Assembly: GCF_000193205.1 (NCBI RefSeq)
Contig: NC_015278.1
Span: 682,001 to 746,000, forward strand
Reading direction: 5' to 3'
Length of the DNA stretch: 64,000 nt
Source: Aerococcus sp. Group 1
GTDB taxonomy: Bacteria; Bacillota; Bacilli; Lactobacillales; Aerococcaceae
Part shown: piece by piece, positions 17,910-24,746 of the stretch
How positions within the stretch are numbered: the first letter of the stretch is position 1
Layout: each line of letters starts with the position of its first letter
Translations under genes and position numbers: made by a program
The notes under the pieces: generated by a model
What the model was told of the DNA's origin: nothing
Seen by the model: the letters and a program-made list of their open reading frames with translations, nothing else
The model's database searches: none

Positions 17910-19580
17910 GTGTCTAGCCCGTGGATTCAGATGCGTCACTTTAGCTACCGATATCCCCGTCAATATCGGATGGCATTAAGAGATATCAACATAACCCTAA
18001 ACCATGGTGAGAAAATTTTAATCCTAGGTGCCAATGAATCAGGTAAGTCAACTTTTCTTAAAGCCTTGAAGGGTGAGCTACCGGAGGATGGCGAGTTTTC
18101 TGGTGAAATTATTCACAGTGGTGAGTCTGCCAAGCCAGTTGACGGGACGGCAATTCGCGATGTGATTGATGAGAAGATCGATGATAATCCTAATGAATCG
18201 GTCAACCATCACAAAAAGGCTATCGAAAAGCGTTGGTATGAACTGGTTGATTGCGAATTACAACCGGAAGAATACCAGGCACTTTCTCGTGGGGAAAAAG
18301 AAATCCACCGCATGTCCCACATCTTAAAAGAAGATAATGAGATCTATATTTTTGACGAACCCTTAAAGACCCTGGCTCCAAAACAACAAAAGGTCTTTAT
18401 CGATATTATTGATGACTACCACGTTCATACTGACGCCACTATTATTATTTCTGAACACCAATTGGAAGCAATGATGTCTCGTCCCATTGATCGCGTCTTA
18501 GTCTTTTCAGAAGGGCGGATTGTGTTTGATGGCCAGCTTAAGGCTCTCTTGGAAAGTGGTATTTTAAACCCCTTAGGCATTCGTGAACCCTTCTATATTA
18601 CCGCCATGCGCTACGCGGCTTATCCTCTAAAAGACGTTTATAATATCCAAGATGTCCACCATATTTTTGGACCACAGCTACGGCAAAAGATTGAAAATTG
18701 GATTATGACCCTGCCACGTTTTCGTTACCAAGAAAACAAAGAAGTTCTCCTCGAACTCGATAATGTATCAGCCTTAGTCAATAACCGCAATCAGCGCGGA
18801 TTGCATAATATCAATCTGAAAATTAACCAAGAAGAAATGCTGAGTGTCGTTGGCCCCAATGGCAGCGGCAAGACCCTCCTAGCTCAATTGTGTAGTGGCT
18901 CCTTAAGGCCTCAGACGGGAACGATTAAGTGGCTGGGCCAAGAACTTCCCCTGGACCAATTTGACCATCTCCGCCGCAATGTCGGCTTGATTACTAATGA
19001 TGATGTCAGCAATATTAGCCAATCGCGAGCAGAAACCGTTGCAGACTACCTGGCCCAAAGTTCCGTTCTAGTGGAAGGCGATTGCCAGGATGACGAGCTC
19101 AAAGACAAGTTTAATCAGGTTCTAGCCATGGTTAACTTGGATAATCTCTTAGATTTCCCTTTAGACCATCTTTCGGAGATTTCTAAGCTGCGTTTGGCCA
19201 TGGCCCGGTCTTTATTAAAGGATCCTAAACTACTGGTGGTTGAAGAGATCACTGAAGGCCGCGACTTTGTGCATTTCCGTGCCATTATGAATACCTTGCA
19301 GCGGTTGAATAGCCATTACCAGATCGCCATTATGATGACCACCCATGACATTGAAGTCATGCTGGAATACAGCCGCCGGACCTTAATTATGTCAGAGGGG
19401 CATTTGATTATTGATGCTTTACCGGTGGATGTGGCGACTATGCCAGCCTATCTCAATAAGGCCGGCTTAAGGGAAACCAGTTTAACCACCTTTGCAAGGC
19501 AATTGGACCTGGTCGATCCCTATACCTTTATCCGTAAATTTGTCGATTACGACCGTGAAATGCAGCAAAATTTAGATTAA
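17910..19580 (+). CDS. ABC protein with two ATP-binding domains (ECF/YkoD-like), partly degenerate
   Basis: A 556-residue protein with two fused ABC ATPase domains and no membrane segments. The first has Walker A GANESGKST (about 44-52), a signature LSRGEKE and Walker B IYIFDEP. The second has Walker A GPNGSGKT (about 317), but its signature region reads LSEISKLRLAMAR instead of LSGGQ and its Walker B is LLVVEEIT with Glu in place of Asp. GTG is the start, behind AGAGGAGG. The layout resembles fused EcfA-type or ModF-like ATPases, but no permease gene is next to it. It could energise a distant ECF transporter or act as a soluble regulator. Confidence 0.75.
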   Translation: MSSPWIQMRHFSYRYPRQYRMALRDINITLNHGEKILILGANESGKSTFLKALKGELPEDGEFSGEIIHSGESAKPVDGTAIRDVIDEKIDDNPNESVNHHKKAIEKRWYELVDCELQPEEYQALSRGEKEIHRMSHILKEDNEIYIFDEPLKTLAPKQQKVFIDIIDDYHVHTDATIIISEHQLEAMMSRPIDRVLVFSEGRIVFDGQLKALLESGILNPLGIREPFYITAMRYAAYPLKDVYNIQDVHHIFGPQLRQKIENWIMTLPRFRYQENKEVLLELDNVSALVNNRNQRGLHNINLKINQEEMLSVVGPNGSGKTLLAQLCSGSLRPQTGTIKWLGQELPLDQFDHLRRNVGLITNDDVSNISQSRAETVADYLAQSSVLVEGDCQDDELKDKFNQVLAMVNLDNLLDFPLDHLSEISKLRLAMARSLLKDPKLLVVEEITEGRDFVHFRAIMNTLQRLNSHYQIAIMMTTHDIEVMLEYSRRTLIMSEGHLIIDALPVDVATMPAYLNKAGLRETSLTTFARQLDLVDPYTFIRKFVDYDREMQQNLD

Positions 19581-19643
19581 AAAGCAATTATTTATCAATC
19601 GATTAGCTTCTAAATAGGGGTACGAAATTTTTTATCAAATACT

Positions 19644-19679
19644 AAAAGGACTGTGAAAACGATGTACAGTCCTTTTTTA
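19644..19679. terminator. Bidirectional terminator
   Basis: AAAAGGACTGT pairs with ACAGTCCTTTT, with T runs on both strands. It serves both the ABC protein gene and the convergent phosphatase gene. Confidence 0.85.
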
Positions 19680-20258
19680 GTTGAGTGGATTAATACTATT
19701 TTTTAAGACCAGGCTTTTTTCTAGCTCTTCAAAATGAAAAATTTGGCAATTCGAAAAGGCTGGGAGGGGTTGGTTGAGATAGTCCAACATGAAGCGGTAC
19801 ATAATTGACCCATGGCTAACCAGGAGGATATTTTTTTGAGGATAGGCTTTAAGAGCTTCATCAAGGGCTGTTTGAAAGCGGACCTTAACTGCAGTAACTG
19901 ACTCGCCCCCAAATTGGCAAAAATAGTGATCACTAGGCGGGTCATTGAGTTTGACGCCCTCAAGGACGCTGAGCGCCTTGCCTTCAAGACTACCATAGCG
20001 CCATTCTGCTAGCCGCTGATCAGTCACCAGGGGGCAGGGACTATTTCCCTGGATTATCTTTGCTGTGGCGTAGGCCCGCTTCAAAGGGGAGGAGAGGATC
20101 AGGTCAATACTGATGTCTTTTTGATCAAAAAAGTTTTTCGCTTGCTCAGCTTCTTGGATGCCTCTAGGACTAAGGGGACTATCGATTTGACCTTGGATTT
20201 TCCCCTCTAAGTTATAAAGAGACTGGCCATGTCGAATAATAAAAATTTCTCTTACCAT
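19677..20258 (-). CDS. Histidine phosphatase (phosphoglycerate-mutase-like)
   Basis: A 193-residue protein with the RHG motif at the N terminus (IFIIRHGQSLYNLEGKIQGQIDSPLSPRGIQEA) and the second catalytic His in LLVSHGSIMYRF (about residue 145). This is the branch 1 histidine phosphatase superfamily, close to cofactor-independent-looking phosphatases such as YhfR or CobC rather than glycolytic GpmA, which occurs separately at the right edge. The substrate is unknown. Confidence 0.85.
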   Translation of the reverse strand: MVREIFIIRHGQSLYNLEGKIQGQIDSPLSPRGIQEAEQAKNFFDQKDISIDLILSSPLKRAYATAKIIQGNSPCPLVTDQRLAEWRYGSLEGKALSVLEGVKLNDPPSDHYFCQFGGESVTAVKVRFQTALDEALKAYPQKNILLVSHGSIMYRFMLDYLNQPLPAFSNCQIFHFEELEKSLVLKNSINPLN

Positions 20259-20303
20259 CTTGACTCCTTTGTTTATATTTTTCTTCTAAGGGTATTGATT
20301 TTT

Positions 20304-20325
20304 GACGCACTTGTCGCACCCTCCT
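20304..20325 (-). repeat. Fragment of the structured repeat next to copy D
   Basis: On the minus strand this reads AGGGTGCGACAAGTGCG, matching the first bases of copies A to C, but the rest of that unit is missing. It seems to be the start of a further copy cut short. Confidence 0.5.
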
Positions 20326-20330
20326 AAACC

Positions 20331-20439
20331 TGTTCCAGTCACAGGACGAACATCCACTACAGAAAATTCCAACGCACACTATTACTGTGCTTATGGTATT
20401 TTCCTCCAGCGGCTTCGTCCTTTAGCGTGACTGTCACAC
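20331..20439 (-). repeat. Structured intergenic repeat, copy D
   Basis: On the minus strand the outer arms CAGTCAC and AAGGACGAA pair with TTCGTCCT and GTGACTG, the same arm sequences as copy B. The core CCGCTGGAGGAAAATACC pairs with GGAATTTTCTGTAGTGG around a hairpin AAGCACAG/TGTGC. It lies between the divergent phosphatase and hydrolase genes, unlike the other copies, which sit just after stop codons. Confidence 0.76.
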
Positions 20440-20606
20440 GCTCTTCTCCATTATATATAAGATTAGAGAGACAATAAATGACCCATTCAGGGTTCTTTTA
20501 ACTTTTGTCTCACACTACTTATTTCCTATCAAAATTTTGATAAAGATAGTCAATTTTTGTGCCATCTGCTAAAATGATTACTAATCTGTGGGAGGTGTTA
20601 GACCGG

Positions 20607-21623
20607 ATGAAGAATAAAAAAGGACTCACTTGGTTAAAAAAGTTGGGCATTTCATTAGCCTTGCTGACGGTGATTTCTCTAGCGACCACTTATTTTGTAG
20701 GAAACTACTTTGTTGATTATGCCTTGGTGCCTAACCAGGGTGGGCAAGACCGCCAAGTTGACCAGGAGACAAAGCCGGGTCAGACTAAGTCAGCTGTTCA
20801 AGAAATCAATGCCAATAAGGCCCAGGCCAAAGCGGACGCTAAGGCTTGGTTAGACCAGGTAGGGGATAAAAAGGAAGCGGTAAGCATTCGCTCTCAGGAC
20901 GGGCTTACTTTGAGCGGAAATTTGTTTCATAATGACTCTGACCAACATAAATATGCCTTGATTGTCCATGGTTACCAAGGCCAAGAAGCTGATTCTTATG
21001 ATATTGCGCCCGCTTTTTATCAAAAAGGTTACCAGGTCTTAACGATCTCCCTAAGAGCCCATGCCCCTAGTCAGGGACAATATATTGGTATGGGGTATCT
21101 AGACAGTCAGGACTTACTAGAATGGGTTCAGTGGTTGATTGACCGCGATAGTCAGGCCAAAATTGTCCTTCACGGCACATCGATGGGGAGTGCTACCGTT
21201 CTAATGGCCTCAGACAAGCTGCCTGCAGCCGTCAAAGCGGTCGTTGCTGACTGTGGTTATTCAAGTATCTGGGATATTTTTGCTTCTGAGTTAGATAAAC
21301 GTTTTAATCTCCCCACTTTTCCAGTCCTCTATATGGCTAATACCATGGCAAGACTGCGGGCGGGCTATGATTTACGCGAGGGAAACACCGTGGAATACGT
21401 GGCCCAGTCCTCCTTACCTATTTTATTTATCCACGGCGCAGCGGATGACTTTGTTCCGGTATCCATGGCCCGAGAACTCTATGATGCTAAATCCAAGGGA
21501 CCTAAGGAACTCTACATTGTGCCAGAAGCTGGCCATGCCGAAGCCAAGTACAAAGAGCCCACCACTTATTACCAGAAGATCTTCCAATTTATTCAAGACT
21601 ATGGGGATGAAAATAAAGAATAA
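20607..21623 (+). CDS. Membrane-anchored alpha/beta hydrolase
   Basis: A 338-residue protein with an N-terminal signal anchor (about 10-35: LKKLGISLALLTVISLATTYFVG) and an extracellular alpha/beta-hydrolase domain. The nucleophile elbow is GTSMGS (Ser near residue 195), the acid is in HGAADDFVP and the catalytic His in EAGHAE, so the triad is complete. The oxyanion region VHGYQGQ comes earlier. The start is taken at 20607 because GGGAGGTG lies ahead of it; the longer in-frame start has none. The substrate is unknown; relatives include acyl esterases and peptidase-like hydrolases of Gram-positive cell surfaces. Confidence 0.85.
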   Translation: MKNKKGLTWLKKLGISLALLTVISLATTYFVGNYFVDYALVPNQGGQDRQVDQETKPGQTKSAVQEINANKAQAKADAKAWLDQVGDKKEAVSIRSQDGLTLSGNLFHNDSDQHKYALIVHGYQGQEADSYDIAPAFYQKGYQVLTISLRAHAPSQGQYIGMGYLDSQDLLEWVQWLIDRDSQAKIVLHGTSMGSATVLMASDKLPAAVKAVVADCGYSSIWDIFASELDKRFNLPTFPVLYMANTMARLRAGYDLREGNTVEYVAQSSLPILFIHGAADDFVPVSMARELYDAKSKGPKELYIVPEAGHAEAKYKEPTTYYQKIFQFIQDYGDENKE

Positions 21624-21655
21624 AAAGAGATTTTTAAGGAAAATGAAAATAGGGC

Positions 21656-21684
21656 TTGTCCTTAGCTCAAATATCTGTTATATT
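21656..21684 (+). promoter_or_regulatory. Sigma-A promoter of the trp leader
   Basis: TTGTCC (21656-21661), 17-base spacer, TATATT (21679-21684). The transcript should start near 21691, giving a leader of about 250 bases before trpX. Confidence 0.7.
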
Positions 21685-21715
21685 ACATATAACATATCAG
21701 AGAGGAGTCGCTACA

Positions 21716-21766
21716 ATGTCACTTAAACAAATTACTACATTTTCATGGCAAATCCGCATGGTGTAG
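21716..21766 (+). CDS. trpL: Trp leader peptide (16 residues)
   Basis: The tiny frame MSLKQITTFSWQIRMV opens at an ATG placed nine bases after AGAGAGGAG, close to the predicted transcript start. It contains one Trp codon (TGG, 21746-21748) five codons before the stop. The codons just after it (ATC CGC ATG GTG, 21752-21763) form the first of four mutually complementary segments in the leader, so a ribosome paused at the Trp codon would cover that segment. It was not found as a conventional gene because it is so short. Translation is inferred from the ribosome binding site, promoter and context. Confidence 0.75.
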   Translation: MSLKQITTFSWQIRMV

Positions 21767-21892
21767 TTGTGTTTATACTATGATCAGCATAGATACAACT
21801 TCAGCGTTTTTTTGAAGCTGTATCTGTGCGGTAGCTCGACTTAATAAGAATTCCCGCATGGACCACATGAATAGTCTGTGCGGGATTTTTTT
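21753..21892 (+). promoter_or_regulatory. Ribosome-mediated transcription attenuator of trpXYZ
   Basis: Four segments can pair alternately. Region 1 is CCGCATGG (21754-21761, inside the leader peptide). Region 2 is CTGTGCGG (21824-21831). Region 3 is CCCGCATGGAC (21853-21863). Region 4 is GTCTGTGCGGG (21874-21884), followed by seven T. Pairing 3:4 makes an 11-bp terminator; 2:3 makes a nine-bp antiterminator; 1:2 makes an eight-bp anti-antiterminator. Two further hairpins (21766-21799 and 21792-21824) lie between regions 1 and 2 and exclude one another. Low charged tRNA-Trp should stall the ribosome, mask region 1 and let the operon be read. Confidence 0.8.
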
Positions 21893-21944
21893 GATCCTGC
21901 AGCTTCTTGAGTTGGAGGATTTTTTTATTGTAAAGGAGTGCCTT

Positions 21945-22997
21945 ATGAAAAAGATTACAAGTTTTGGAGTTATTTTAATTACTGCTTTAGCCGTTTTGTT
22001 CTTGGCCATGCCAACTTTAATTCAACACCGGACCGCCAGTGAAAACCAGGCAAAAACCAATGTCAGTCAAGAAGATATCAAAGACACTGACCATAAGATT
22101 CGCATCGGACTTTTACAACTAACAGAACACCCAGCCTTAGATGATATTCGTCAAGGGGTCTATGACCAACTGGCTGAGCGGGGTTATGTTAATGGTGAAA
22201 ACGTTGAAATTGACTTTGCCAATGGTCAAGGTGACCAAAATAATCTGAAAATGTTATCCGATAAAATGGTTTCTGATGGTGCTGAATACTTGGTTGGTAT
22301 TGCCACCCCTGCGGCCCAAGCCCTAAAAAATGTAGCCAATGACCAAGTACCTGTAGTAATGGCAGCTGTTTCTGACCCAGTTGGGGCTGGCTTAGTTAAA
22401 GATTTAGACCAACCAGGCTTCCAAGTGACTGGGGTCCGTGATGTCCCACCGGTCAAGGAACAATTTGACCTGATTAAACGTGTGATGCCAGATATTAAAA
22501 CGGTGGGAATTATTTACAATTCTTCTGAAACTAATGCCCAAAATAATGTCCGCATGGCCAAAGAACATGCCAAAGAATTAGGCTTGAATGTGGTTGAAAA
22601 AACCATCACTTCGACCAACGACCTGGCCCAAGTGGCTGAACAATTGGCCCAAGAAGTGGAAGCCATCTGGGTACCTAATGACAACTCGATTGCTTCTTCA
22701 ATGAACACCTTAATTTCGGTTACTGACCATTATAAAATTCCAGTCTTCCCAGTGGTTGACACCATGGTTGTTGACGGTGGGATGGCCACAGTTGGACTCA
22801 ACCAATACCAATTAGGGGTTGATTCAGCCAATGTCCTTGCTGACTTGATTGAGGGTGCTGACCCAAGAAATTATTCCGTTGTTATTCCAGAGAAGAAGGC
22901 CTTAACCATTAATTCTAAGAAGGCTAATGAATTAGGCATCGAAATTCCAAGTGATGTTGTCGATGAAGCTACTGACGTGGCAAAGGAGGGTAAATAA
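21945..22997 (+). CDS. trpX: Tryptophan ABC transporter, substrate-binding protein
   Basis: A 350-residue ABC_sub_bind (COG2984) protein with an N-terminal membrane or signal segment (about 8-24: FGVILITALAVLFLAMP). The mature part starts with the family pattern IRIGLLQLTEHPALDDIRQGVYDQLAERGY and continues with GIATPAAQALKN, PVVMAAVSDPVGAGLVKD and VGIIYNSSE. These fit the streptococcal TrpX group. The start at 21945 has AAAGGAG eight bases upstream. The Trp leader peptide upstream independently supports tryptophan as the substrate. No lipobox Cys is seen, so it may stay anchored by its N-terminal helix. Confidence 0.85.
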   Translation: MKKITSFGVILITALAVLFLAMPTLIQHRTASENQAKTNVSQEDIKDTDHKIRIGLLQLTEHPALDDIRQGVYDQLAERGYVNGENVEIDFANGQGDQNNLKMLSDKMVSDGAEYLVGIATPAAQALKNVANDQVPVVMAAVSDPVGAGLVKDLDQPGFQVTGVRDVPPVKEQFDLIKRVMPDIKTVGIIYNSSETNAQNNVRMAKEHAKELGLNVVEKTITSTNDLAQVAEQLAQEVEAIWVPNDNSIASSMNTLISVTDHYKIPVFPVVDTMVVDGGMATVGLNQYQLGVDSANVLADLIEGADPRNYSVVIPEKKALTINSKKANELGIEIPSDVVDEATDVAKEGK

Positions 22998-22999
22998 AA

Positions 23000-23899
23000 A
23001 TGATTGATTTAATTACTAGTGCCCTATCCGAGGGCAGTATCTGGGCTGTCATGGGACTGGGGATTTATATTTCTTTTCGGATTTTAAATGCTCCTGATAT
23101 GACGACTGAAGGTTCCTTTACCCTAGGGGCGGCTTTAGGCGTCCAAGCCATTCATTTTGGTATCCATCCCCTCATCGCTATCCTGATCTCCTTTTTAGGG
23201 GGGATGGCCGGAGGTGCCATTACCGGTTTATTAACCACCAAGTTAAGCATTAACCCTTTACTCGCTGGGATTATTACCATGACCGGACTTTACTCTGTCA
23301 ATCTGAAGATTATGGGATCGGCCAATATTTCTCTAACGGGTCAAAAAACCTTAAAAACCTTACTAGAACCTCTTAACCTTGGTAGAAATATCGATACCAT
23401 CGTCATTGGTCTGGTGGTGTCTGCTATTGTGATTTGTTTGATGAGTCTCTTCTTTAAAACAGAAATGGGTCAAGCTCTGATTGCTACTGGGGATAATCTA
23501 GTGATGGCTAAGTCGCTAGGCATTGATACCCATGAAATGACCATGCTTGGCTACATGCTTGCTAATGGTCTAATTGCAGTGGCTGGTGTCTTAGTTGCTA
23601 ACAGCAATGGTTACGCCGACATTTCCATGGGGATTGGGACCGTGGTGATTGGCTTAGCTGCAATCATTATCGGCGAAGTACTCTTCCCCAACGTCAGCCT
23701 ATCCATGCGTTTAGTAACCATAGTGGTTGGTTCAATTGTTTATCGTTTACTCCTCGGTCTTGTCCTCATGCTGAATTTTGAAGCCAATGACTTTAAGCTC
23801 TTCTCAGCCATCATCGTGGGTCTTTGCTTGGCTATTCCAACGATTAGAAGCAAAATGGGAAGCGGCCGGACCAAGAATACTCGCAGTAAGGAGGCTTAA
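23000..23899 (+). CDS. trpY: Tryptophan ABC transporter, permease
   Basis: A 299-residue permease of the BPD_transp_2 (LivH-like, COG4120) type with about eight to nine membrane helices. Stretches such as GIYISFRILNAPDMTTEGSFTLGAALG, INPLLAGIITMTGLYSVNLKIMG and GEVLFPNVSLSMRLVTIVVGSIVYRLL are typical of permeases that work with COG2984 binding proteins. It begins two bases after trpX and is followed two bases later by trpZ. The C-terminal tail is basic and cytoplasmic. Confidence 0.85.
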   Translation: MIDLITSALSEGSIWAVMGLGIYISFRILNAPDMTTEGSFTLGAALGVQAIHFGIHPLIAILISFLGGMAGGAITGLLTTKLSINPLLAGIITMTGLYSVNLKIMGSANISLTGQKTLKTLLEPLNLGRNIDTIVIGLVVSAIVICLMSLFFKTEMGQALIATGDNLVMAKSLGIDTHEMTMLGYMLANGLIAVAGVLVANSNGYADISMGIGTVVIGLAAIIIGEVLFPNVSLSMRLVTIVVGSIVYRLLLGLVLMLNFEANDFKLFSAIIVGLCLAIPTIRSKMGSGRTKNTRSKEA

Positions 23900-23901
23900 T
23901 C

Positions 23902-24669
23902 ATGAGTCAAGTATTAAAGCTTAATAACATCAATAAAACCTTTAATCCCGGAACCCTGGATGCCTTTCATGCTTTGAAAGGCATTGACCTTTCAGTGAAC
24001 CAGGGAGACTTCATTACCATTGTCGGGGGGAATGGTGCGGGGAAATCCACCTTACTCAATGCCATTGCGGGAACCTTTGCCTTAGATAGTGGCGAAATCT
24101 TCTTGGAGGAGAAGGATATTACCACTAAGAGTGAAGAAGAGCGGGCAGGATCGATTTCTCGTGTCTTCCAAGATCCTAAAATGGGAACCGCTCCACGGAT
24201 GACCGTCGCTGAAAACTTAGCCCTGGCTGCTAAACGAGGGCAAAAGCGGGGCTTAAGTATGGCTATTACCAATGACAAAGAGGCCTATTTCAGCCAAACT
24301 TTATCGCAAATTGGTCTGGGCCTTGAAAACCGCTTGAATGCTGAAATGGGGAAATTATCCGGTGGACAACGTCAATCCATTGCCTTATTAATGGCTACCA
24401 TCGTTAAGCCCAAACTCCTCTTGTTGGATGAACACACGGCAGCTTTGGACCCTAAGACCTCACGTAGGATTTTAGAGCTCACCAACCAACAAGTGCAAGA
24501 AGAGAATCTCACCGCTCTAATGATCACCCACAACTTACAAGATGCCTTAACCTATGGCAATCGGATGATTTTACTCCATCACGGAGAAATAATCCGCGAC
24601 TTCACCCAAGAAGAAAAAGAAAATCTATCCAGCCAAGAACTCTACACAATAATGGAAGACTTGGTATAA
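23902..24669 (+). CDS. trpZ: Tryptophan ABC transporter, ATP-binding protein
   Basis: A 255-residue ABC ATPase (COG1101 type). Walker A is GGNGAGKST (about 43-51), the signature LSGGQRQS (about 152), Walker B LLLLDEH with the H-loop in MITHNLQDALTYGNRM. It powers import by TrpXY. It is the last gene of the operon; a fragment of the structured repeat begins a few bases after its stop and runs into a terminator. Confidence 0.87.
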   Translation: MSQVLKLNNINKTFNPGTLDAFHALKGIDLSVNQGDFITIVGGNGAGKSTLLNAIAGTFALDSGEIFLEEKDITTKSEEERAGSISRVFQDPKMGTAPRMTVAENLALAAKRGQKRGLSMAITNDKEAYFSQTLSQIGLGLENRLNAEMGKLSGGQRQSIALLMATIVKPKLLLLDEHTAALDPKTSRRILELTNQQVQEENLTALMITHNLQDALTYGNRMILLHHGEIIRDFTQEEKENLSSQELYTIMEDLV

Positions 24670-24674
24670 GGTAG

Positions 24675-24693
24675 AGTGCGACAAGCACAAAAA
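24675..24693 (+). repeat. Fragment of the structured repeat after trpZ
   Basis: GTGCGACAAGCACAAAAA matches the opening of copies A to C but the remainder is absent; a terminator follows directly. Confidence 0.5.
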
Positions 24694-24700
24694 TATCTAA

Positions 24701-24742
24701 AAAAAGCAGTTATGCTCACAAAACGCATAACTGCTTTTTTTA
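24701..24742. terminator. Bidirectional terminator between trpZ and the PBP gene
   Basis: AGCAGTTATGC pairs with GCATAACTGCT; A and T runs flank it on both sides. Confidence 0.85.
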
Positions 24743-24746
24743 ATAA

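Noticed and set aside
21791..21824. Hairpin with inner T run in the trp leader as a separate terminator
   Set aside because: The T run is in the loop, not after the stem; it is better explained as part of the region between attenuator segments 1 and 2.
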